The notes under the pieces: model-generated | The model's input: only the letters and a program-made list of their open reading frames with translations | What the model was told of the DNA's origin: nothing | Databases searched by the model: none | Assembly (NCBI RefSeq): GCF_001540865.1 | Contig: NC_033639.1 | Span: 545,514-609,513, forward strand | Length of the DNA stretch: 64,000 nucleotides | From: Ananas comosus | Lineage: Eukaryota; Streptophyta; Magnoliopsida; Poales; Bromeliaceae | Direction of reading: 5' to 3' | Shown here: positions 56,368 to 64,000 of the stretch, in pieces | How the letters are laid out: each line of letters opens with the position of its first letter | Position numbering within the stretch: the stretch's first letter is position 1 | Position numbers and translations under genes: made by a program

Positions 56368-57960
56368 GTCGGTTGGATTTTATTTCCTTTTCTCTTGAAA
56401 ACTGTTGGTGAGCATGATGCGGTTTGTTATATTAACACTGAAGAAGCAGCTTTAAAACAACTTTGACTATGGAGATGGACGAAATGTCTTCGTTTTCTAC
56501 TACATGTTTGTCAAGTTTTAAAGTTTGTTATGGTGATCTATCATTCTCCATGAACATGTTGCATACCTTCTTTCTCTTTCTTCTTTGCAGGGCTTATTAT
56601 ATGGAGGGAATGATACACTATTTGAGTCCACAGGTCTTTATGCAAGGGTAAGATGATATCTTGTAACTAACATATTTTGCTACTCTATAGTGATTATCTG
56701 TTAATTACCTTAAAATGTTCGTATGGTATGTCATTTCGTCTAAAGAGGAACTTATTAGATTGTTTTTCTTCGCGTGCATGCGCCTTAAGCTTCATTGGTC
56801 CAGTCAATAAATAGTTACTCTATTTCACATTGTTATTTATCTAATTGAAGATGCAAGAATTTACTTTTCACGACAAACCCATGTGAGCAAGCCATTTGCA
56901 TATTATAAATTTTTAACATTGTCAACTACGCCACGCATGGGGAGTCCATGCTTAGGACTTAAAAACACTATTCCCGTCTTGCTTGTGGGTTTTCTACAAG
57001 AACCTCGTAGTATACCGCTTTAATCCTCTCTTATGAGTCACTTTGTTTCTTTGCTTTTAGTAATGAAACTTACCTCCTGGTCTTCAAAACCTCCGTTTTT
57101 TAGGTGTCATACTCCACTTAAGCAGGAATATTAGTGGTGCAATTATTCGCCCACAATATGCAATTGTTGACACATGTTGTATGAAATAACATATTCTGTA
57201 GTACTGTACAATTTTATGTTCCTGTACTGAAACTTCTATTTTCTTCTATTTGTCAAATCTAGTCATCAGTTCAAGAGGTTCTTCTCAAGACAGGAAAGGT
57301 AAATATTTTTGCCTACATGCTATTACTATATCTTTGTTGTGTGACTATCATTTTGTTGTTTAAGTATCATCATGTGCCTAATTCATGTTATTATTTAACA
57401 AGCAAGGGTGTTTTCCTTCGACATTACCAATTTGCAGTGTCCCCCTCACTTTTTACATATTCTTCTCTAAAGTGCAGTTTCTTATGTGACTTTCCAGAAT
57501 CTACTGAAAATGAAAATAAGCCCACTGTAAACACTTCATACACTGACCTGAACTGACTAGCAGCCTATATGGCTCGGTAGAATCTATTGAACAAGTATTG
57601 TTGCATAGAATCATTTGAAGATGCACTCCCAGTTTTGGAGAAGGGCTTACTCTGATTAATCCATTGTCAGATATTAATCTAACCTATTTGGTGATATTGG
57701 CCTGAAATCCTTTTCGCTGTTCTTATGTTCATTTTCAGATGTACTTGTCTACTTAATTTGAGTGCTATTGTTACAAAATGAAAAGAAAAGCTAGACCAAA
57801 TCAGTACAACCTAACTTTCATATTTTTCAGAAAATTGATATGATTTTTATTTGGTCATTTCGAATACTGATTTTATGACTTCTTTTTGGTTGATCCAGAA
57901 CAGCTGGAGCTGCGGAAATTGAAGTGGGAAGCAAGAGTTTCAAACATGCGATGTTTGTTA
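56368..57960 (+). other. Downstream of the DRP2 fragment; possible cryptic exons
   Basis: Splice-bounded open pieces at about 56591-56648 (after TTTGCAG) and 57263-57300 (CATCAGTTCAAGAGG..., then GGTAAAT) do not match the next DRP2 exon (MERQRREEE). No other gene recognised. Confidence 0.35.
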
Positions 57961-58189
57961 TTTTTTCGCTACATTTTGAACAAGTATTTTTTGTTAGAAC
58001 TTATGTTTGAAATTTAATTTGAATACTGAGATTGTAATTTGAAAATTGAGACTATTTGATATACAAATTATTAATGCTTTTTGGTTACTAATATTTTTTA
58101 ATATTTCAATTCATTGTAGTATTTAGTTGTTAATCAAGTAGTTTAATATTAATTTAATTGCCGCTATAAGCTTTATTTACTAGTCATTT

Positions 58190-58573
58190 AGTATGTTTTT
58201 TGCGACAATTATAATTAATTATAGCGGTATTTATAATAGTTGTTATTGTTTAGTATTTAGCGGCATTTATAATAGTTGTTATTGCATACTATTTAGCGGC
58301 ATTTATAATAGTTGTTATTGTATAATATTTAGCGGTATTTCTAATGGTTGTTATTGTATATTATTTAGCGGCATTTATAATAGTCGTTATTGTATAATAT
58401 TTAGCGGCATTTATTTGAATTTTTACCAACCGCCGGAATAAATGCCGCTAAAACTTTTAGCGACCCTGCCAATAGCGGCAATTGTTAAAATTGCCACAAA
58501 ATATTTTAGCGGCAATTGTAATTGCCGCTAATTTAAAAAATAATCGCCGCTAAAACATAGTTTTGTTGTAGTG
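58190..58573. repeat. CACTA subterminal repeat block
   Basis: About five 45-bp tandem units TAGCGGCATTTATAATAG(T)TGTTATTG and then inverted GCCGCTAA/TTAGCGGC pairs up to the terminus. The frame of SGIYNSCYC repeats is repeat translation. Confidence 0.8.
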
Positions 58574-58729
58574 AACACATCTGCAAGTCTATTATTAGTC
58601 ATTTTCACAATAACAATATCTTTATATCTTTTTCTTAGGGGTATCTATTTTCATGGTAACTCACCATGCAAAATTTCACTTGGTTTATGTGACAATTCGA
58701 TACTTATCGATCAGGTCAATCTTCGATCT

Positions 58730-59245
58730 AGTTTTGTATTTTTTTACTTTAGTAGCCTATGGTTTAAAGTGCATTAATTTAGTACCCCGTGTTTCATTTT
58801 TCTCTTTTCGTCGGCTCCTCTGTTAATATTTGGTTAAGTTATATACAAAAAACTTCAAATACCCTATCTAAATTTATCGAATATTTACTTTAGTACCTTC
58901 AGTTTTAACTTTGTCATTGATTTTTTTTCTTCCGCTAATATTTCGTTAAATTATATATTAAAAAAAAAACTTCAGATATCCTATCTAGATTTATCGAATA
59001 TTCACTTTAGTTCCTTTTAGTTTTAACTTTGTCACTGATTTAACGAAAAAATTAGTGAAATGGATAATAAAAAGAGAAAAATGAAACCACATGGTACTAA
59101 CTTGATACACTTTAAACCACAGGATACTAAAATAAGAAAATGCGAAACCACAGGGACTATCTTGATACACTTTAAACCACAGGGTACTAAAGTGAGAGAG
59201 TATGAAACCACATGCCCACAGGTGGAGTATTTGAAATTTACGTAC
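58730..59245. mobile_element. Inverted-repeat MITE, AAACTTCAAATACC family (copy 5), with internal duplications
   Basis: Two left-core blocks (TTCGTTAAATTATAT and ACTTCAGATATCC) and two right-end blocks (CACTTTAAACCACAGG) give a longer-than-usual copy. Confidence 0.65.
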
Positions 59246-59331
59246 CCTATATATTATTATATGTGGTCAACCAAATCCGAAACCGATCTGACCCGATTCG
59301 ACCCAATCAACTTACAGTCCATAATTAGGAT

Positions 59332-59490
59332 TTTTTTTTTTTTTTTTTGAGAGATAGATAGCACGCTACCTGCTTCGTTTATTTCATTTAGAAATAAACT
59401 TAGCTGGAAATGTGAATCAACTAGGATTCGAAATTGGGTCTCGAATACTAACCACCAAGCCCTTTGCCACTTGCTCTAGGGACAGCCGGT
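59332..59490 (-). mobile_element. tRNA-derived SINE (copy 4)
   Basis: Flanked by ATAATTAGGAT at 59321-59331 and 59491-59501. Poly(T) on the plus strand is its A tail, and the B-box-like TTCGAATCCTAG lies on minus. Confidence 0.83.
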
Positions 59491-59589
59491 ATAATTAGGA
59501 TATTTTTAGTTCTCCTTTCTCAATCAAGAGATTCTCCTTTCGATATATTTACAAGAAACTGTATGTAGTTAACCCATAAAAATTCTAAT

Positions 59590-59983
59590 TTTACTATACA
59601 ACTAAAAAGAATTAACGATAAAAAAATATTTTTTTGGATATTTAAGAATGTTTAAAAGCATTTCAAAATAGTCTATCATATTTAAAAGCGTTGGCAAAAA
59701 TATCAGCAAATAAAGAATCACAACATATATATTGTAGCGTTGGTAAAATATATTCTGACGCTTTAAAGTACCAGAATTTTTAAAAATTCTGACGTCTTGA
59801 AGTGTCAAAAAATTAAAAGTAATAGTAAAATATGTCATTCAATAAATTAGTTTGATACAATAAACGATACATATGTTGACGTTTTTTGAAGCGTCAATAT
59901 TTGCTATATTATATAAATGCCTGGAGACGCTTTACCCAAGCGTCGTCTAAAATGCATTCTTATACTGAGATTTTCTTATAGTG
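59590..59983. mobile_element. CACTA-like right end with GACGCTT subterminal repeats
   Basis: Ends TTTTCTTATAGTG. Internal words GACGTCTTGAAGTG, TTGACGTTTTTTGAAGCGTC and GAGACGCTTTACCCAAGCGT repeat in both orientations. Confidence 0.55.
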
Positions 59984-60179
59984 TATATTTTTAATTTATT
60001 TGATTTGATTTAGCTATTGACTTTTTAATTTTAAATTTTAAATGCGTCATTTGTTTTTTTGAGTTTATTTGTATATTTTTTTTTGCAATTTAATTATATA
60101 ACTATAAGTTTATGAAGTAAGCAATTAGTATAAATTTTATATAGCTAAATCAAAATAGCATATAGATCAACTTTATTGT

Positions 60180-60590
60180 GAAACAACCGTTGTCTCTAAA
60201 AGCTTAAGCTATTAGATAACAGTGTTTTAAACATTTTTATATTTAACACTCCCCCCTCACGTCTGAGCTCGAGACTTTTTAATCGGCCCATGACGTGGGC
60301 TTGAATTAAATGGGAGGAAATTAATATGTTAGGAGCCTGGCGTGACTCAAACGCAGGACCTCCTATTCTGATACCATGTGAAACAACCGTTGTACTCTAA
60401 AAGCTTAAGCTGTTAAAGAACGGTGTTTAAACATTTTTATATTTAACACTTCCCCTCACGTCTGGGCTCGAGACTTTTTTTAATCGGCTCATGACGTGGG
60501 TTTGAATTAAATGGGAGGAAATTAATATGCTAGGAGTCTGGCGCGACTCGAACTCAGGACCTCCTGCTCTAATACCAGGTGAAAATACTT
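60180..60590. repeat. Repeat R, two tandem copies (~190 bp each)
   Basis: GTGAAACAACCGTTGT.CTCTAA to CAGGACCTCCT.TCT.ATACCA occurs twice. On the minus strand each starts TGGTATCAGA and includes an AGTTCGAGTC-like box. Confidence 0.7.
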
Positions 60591-60771
60591 TTTTTTTTTT
60601 TTACTTTTACTGTTTTATCCCATGTGAATTTTCAATTATACGCATGTAATTATCTTGGATTTTTTTTTCTTTGAGACCAATTTGGAATGTTAATTAAATT
60701 AATCTCATGTTTATGGATGCTACATTAACAAAATTCCAAATGTGAAATTGAGTTTTAGCAATATATTTTAG

Positions 60772-61275
60772 GCTAAATTGCAAAAAACTTGTGTTGTCAA
60801 CACCCGTTTTTTAACTTTCTCTCCCTGTCATTTAAAAACCAACATTTTGCTCCATTGAAAAATGAGAAATATTCACTTTAGTCCCCGCCTTTAGTATTTT
60901 CTTAAAATTCCATTTATATCATATTTTTACTAGGCTAATATACTATTAATAGCACCAATTCATTGGTGCTACCAAATTTTTGGCCATTGGATTAAGAGAT
61001 GTGCGGTTAGGATAATATGGGCCCCCTAGGGTTGAGTGGGTGGTTGGTTGAATAGTATGATCTAACGGGTGAAAATGACCAAAAAGGTAGATCTAACGGC
61101 GAAAAACTTGGTAACACTAAATGCTTCGTGCTCTTAATAGCATAGTAGCCAGACTCCATATTATTATATATTTTTTATACCCAAAATACTCTCAGCCCCC
61201 TCCCCCTAGCATTGCCGCCTCCTTCCTCGCCGCCCACGCCGCCTCGCCCAAAATAGTACAGAGTCTATACTTTTC
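60772..61275. mobile_element. Truncated relative of the 8394 Pack-MULE, with nested MITE and SINE
   Basis: Left TIR GGCTAAATTGCAAAAAACTT to CATTTAAAAACCAACATTTTG matches the left TIR of 8394-9052. A GC-rich interior remnant (CCGCCTCCTTCCTCGCCGCC) lies at 61190-61250. The right TIR is missing. Confidence 0.65.
60931..61157. mobile_element. Short MITE, type B
   Basis: Left TAGGCTAATATACTATTAAT, right CTTAATAGCATAGTAGCCAG. Core CCCCCTAGGGTTGAGTGGGT. Flanks ATATTTTTAC / ATATTATTAT resemble a decayed target duplication. Confidence 0.75.
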
Positions 61276-61276
61276 T

Positions 61277-61400
61277 TCTTCTTTTTTTTTGTTAGAAATG
61301 AACTTAACCAAAATAAGAAAATAATTAAACTTCGAAATTGGGTCCTCGGATATCAATTATTAAACTTTTTACCATTTGCGCTATGGACAGTCAGTTTGTA
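61277..61400 (-). mobile_element. tRNA-derived SINE (copy 5, diverged)
   Basis: Minus strand head ACTGACTGTCCATAGCGCAA and tail AACAAAAAAAAAGAAG match the family; the B box is decayed (ATTTCGAAG). Confidence 0.6.
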
Positions 61401-61404
61401 TTTG

Positions 61405-62022
61405 ATAATTTTACAAATAGGTAGGTGTAAAGGGAGCAAATTATATATTGGGGTCAATTGCACAACTTGTACCGTAACTTTGGCAAAAGTTTCGAGCATT
61501 TGAGTTCGATATTTGATGCCCTAAACTCTTAAAATTATTTCACTTTAATTTCCTAGTTATATACTTGGTGCGTTTTTTCTTTTTCTTTTTTTTTTCATGC
61601 ACCATGCATTCAATGGGACCATTTATTGTGTTACAAACTTTTCAACATGTAAAAACATACAGAATTTATCTAAAGTATAAATTATTTTGAATTAACTATA
61701 TATCCAACTTTTCAAAATTTTAATTTTATAATTCAACTTTTCAGTTTGTTCGATTTGAATCCGTCAACAGCACTATGACTTTAAATTTAAGTTAATTACT
61801 TATTTTAATAAAGTATATATAGTTGCGAGAAGTTTATAAAGTATATTAATCAAAGATGTAAAGATAAACGATGAATTTAAAATTTGAAGTTAAAGTTTTG
61901 TCGGCTGACGTGAATCAATTAAACAAATTGAAAGAATGAATACTAAAATCAAAATTTCGAAAGGGTGAATAGCCGATTCTCTATGTCCCTACCGTTTCAG
62001 TATGTAGAAAGTGTGTTATCAG
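61405..62022. other. no gene seen
   Basis: AT-rich intergenic; nothing recognised. Confidence 0.4.
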
Positions 62023-62114
62023 TAGGGATGTAAATAGATATGAATATCCAAATTTTATCCGAATCCAAACCCGAACAGAGCGGATTTTATCCGCTGTAAA
62101 TGGATATGGATTCA

Positions 62115-62661
62115 GGAGTGGGCTGGTATGCTTATGGAAGCACGGAGCCTTCCGTGCTTGCAAGTCGTTTTCGATGTTCGGACTTTCGAATTGACGATCG
62201 ACTCCGTTAGACTTGATCTAGAGTATTTGAAGTACCTAGAAAATAAATTTTGTGATTTTTCGATATCATTTGCCTAGTGATCAAATGGGCTCAAAATCAA
62301 TAATTTTAATGACCGTGGTGAGCCGTTTGCAAGTTTAACGGTGTAGAAATATCCAAATCACTTGAAATTTTGATAGAAAATTCTTTATACATACTATATA
62401 AAATAAGATTAATATCTTTGATCAAAATTTTTAATGTCATGTCATCACATTTTGTGAGATTTTTATTTTCAGCCGTTGATTTTGAGCCTCTTCGATCACT
62501 AGGCAAATGATATCGAAAAATCGCAAAATTTATTTTCTAGGTACTTCAAATACTCTAGATCAAGTCTAATGGAGCCGATCGTCGATTCGAAAATCCTAAC
62601 ATCGAAAACAACTTGGAAGCACGGAGTGCTCCATGCTTCCATAAGCATACTAGCTATACTC
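62115..62661. mobile_element. Foldback MITE, tip type E (copy 2) with 9-bp duplication
   Basis: Left arm GTGGGCTGGTATGCTTATGG, right arm CCATAAGCATACTAGCTATA. ATGGATTCA flanks at 62106-62114 and 62662-62670 are perfect 9-bp repeats. Not in a TA tract, so the duplication is readable here. Confidence 0.87.
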
Positions 62662-62851
62662 ATGGATTCAGATATGGATATTAAAAAAAACAATTCGACG
62701 GATGCGGGTTCGGATATGGATATTTTAAAAACATTCGAACCCAAACTCGAACCCGACCCAAACCCGAACAAATTTAATATAATATAATATATAAAAAAAT
62801 TCAAACCATGCCAAAAAAATACTTACACTTTTATAATCTAAACCAAAATAC

Positions 62852-63103
62852 GAATTAGGCTGGAATACTATTAATAGTAAAACGCTCTTTTTGCTATCAA
62901 GTTTTTAACCTTTGGATGAAAAATTGTAGGGTCGGGATGATATTAGTCGGTTAGAGCTGAGTGGTCCCCCTAGGGTTGAGTGGTCCCCACTAGGTTATAG
63001 TATTTAATCCAATGGTTAGAAATAATGAAATGAGTTGATCCAAAGGCTAAAAAACTGGTAGCAACAATGGAATTTTGCTACTAATAATAGCCCAGTCGAA
63101 CTC
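62852..63103. mobile_element. Short MITE, type B relative, with 10-bp duplication
   Basis: Left GAATTAGGCTGGAATACTAT, right ACTAATAATAGCCCAGTCGA. ACCAAAATAC flanks at 62842-62851 and 63104-63113. Confidence 0.87.
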
Positions 63104-63328
63104 ACCAAAATACATATATCTTTATAATCTAAAACTTAATATTCAAAAATTAAAACCTTCCCTACACCAATCGCTAGCTCTTTCGGGTTCGGGTTTCAGA
63201 TTTTTGATCGGGTTCGAATTTGAATATGAATTTTTAAAATCCGTTTGGTTCGAATTTCGGATTTGATAGTCGAGTTCGGATTCGAATTTTTAAAAATCCG
63301 CCCCGAATCCGACCTGTTGACATCCCTA

Positions 63329-64000
63329 GTTATCGTGTTAATAAAATATAGAATAGATGAAGACAGATAGAAATGTGTCGCACGAGCATGCAGATAAATA
63401 ACATGCATGCGGAAAATAATTATATATTTCTTTTGAAGTACGAACGTGCATGCTAAAGTCAAATAAACCAAAAACTTTGAAATTTTTGTACATGGAACTT
63501 GAGAAATCGGGCTTTTTTTGCATTTAACCCCCGACAAATTTTTATTTTAAAAATAGTCTTATTAAAATTTAATTTGCAAAAATGGCTCTATGTCTACCAC
63601 GTAGGCGCCACGTCAGCGCCATCCGGGCGGGGCTGGGAGCGATAGTTAAGTTAAACACGGTGAACCATTCACCGTGTATAAATACGGTGAATAGTTCACT
63701 GTGTTTAGTACATATTTTTTATATATTGAAAAGAAAAATAGAGAATTTGTATTTCTTTTCTTCTCTTTTTCAAAAATCCGAGTCCGAACCCGAAAATCAA
63801 ATTAAAATCCAAACCCGGATCCGAACCCGACGGATTTTAAAAAATCATACCCATATCCATATCCGACCAAAAACTCGAAACCCGAACCTGAACCCAGCGG
63901 GTTTTAAAAATCTATACCGTTGGATGAAGATTTAAAAATAAAAAATTATTAAATATTTTATATATTGTATAAATAAATAAAAATAAATTTTATATATATA
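63329..64000. repeat. Diverged repeat shared with 49.34 kb, then CCGAACCCGA-rich block
   Basis: 63329-63500 matches 49340-49500. 63770-63910 repeats AACCCGAA/ATCCGA words. A perfect ACGGTGAA/TTCACCGT pair lies at 63657-63700. No gene. Confidence 0.45.

Larger units (their letters stand above)
62023..63328. mobile_element. Element with TAGGGATGT ends, split by two MITEs
   Basis: Left TAGGGATGTAAATAG and right CTGTTGACATCCCTA are inverted. GTTATC at 62015-62020 and 63329-63334 may be a target duplication; the related block at 49340 shows TTATC once. The interior has ATCCGAATCC and CGAACCCGA repeats. The MITEs at 62115 and 62852 are nested in it. Confidence 0.55.

Noticed and set aside
56591..57300. 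Further DRP2 exons
   Set aside because: Splice-like borders exist, but the peptides (AYYMEGMIHYLSPQ and a 12-residue piece) do not resemble the DRP2 sequence that should follow LVQRR.
58193..58441. Frame with repeated SGIYNSCYC units
   Set aside because: Translation of the 45-bp CACTA subterminal repeat.

Overview
This is a nuclear plant sequence, most likely from a monocot. The evidence is: intron-split plant genes with GT..AG sites, one very GC-rich terminal exon, AT-rich intergenic DNA packed with MITEs, TRIMs, SINEs and copia elements, and no prokaryotic features. A commelinid monocot such as pineapple would fit, but the species cannot be fixed from the sequence alone. The window has one 767-base N run (6643-7409) and nine single N bases (5056, 13689, 25198, 31821, 34117, 36275, 37394, 40354, 54940). 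Several of these sit where sequence is duplicated, folded back or out of order, so they behave like scaffold joins.

One complete host gene is visible: a chloroplast-type 13-lipoxygenase on the minus strand, 26720 to 12788. It has nine exons that sum to exactly 917 codons. Exon 1 (transit peptide and start of the PLAT domain) is almost 10 kb from exon 2. Intron 1 is filled with foldback MITEs, an AAACTTCAAATACC-type inverted-repeat family, a Tourist element and microsatellites.

Layout: 0-5 kb, foldback MITEs, a tRNA-derived SINE and a tandem Cassandra TRIM (LTRs with 5S rRNA-like sequence). 5-12.5 kb, more foldback MITEs, a Tourist-like element and two Mutator-like elements with GC-rich captured interiors. 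12.8-26.7 kb, the lipoxygenase gene. 26.9-30 kb, small repeats. 30-40.8 kb, a complex nest: a Cassandra copy, a Mutator-like element, a copia LTR/gag remnant, and a tandem TRIM array with a 731-bp higher-order unit inserted into that LTR. A segment at 31822-34116 looks like the empty haplotype of the same locus. 41.4-48 kb, a decayed Ty1-copia element on the minus strand with a CACTA MITE in its leader. 48.3-48.8 kb, another Cassandra.

The most interesting unit is at about 51.07-58.57 kb. Two ends rich in TAGCGGCAATT-type repeats, closing in a CACTACAACAAAA-like terminus, enclose pieces of two unrelated host genes on the same strand. One is the promoter side and first exon of a 3-methyladenine DNA glycosylase I-like gene. 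The other is four consecutive exons of a dynamin-related protein 2 (DRP2) gene. This looks like a Pack-CACTA transposon that captured two genes. From 58.6 to 64 kb the window returns to small repeats (SINEs, foldback MITEs, inverted-repeat families).
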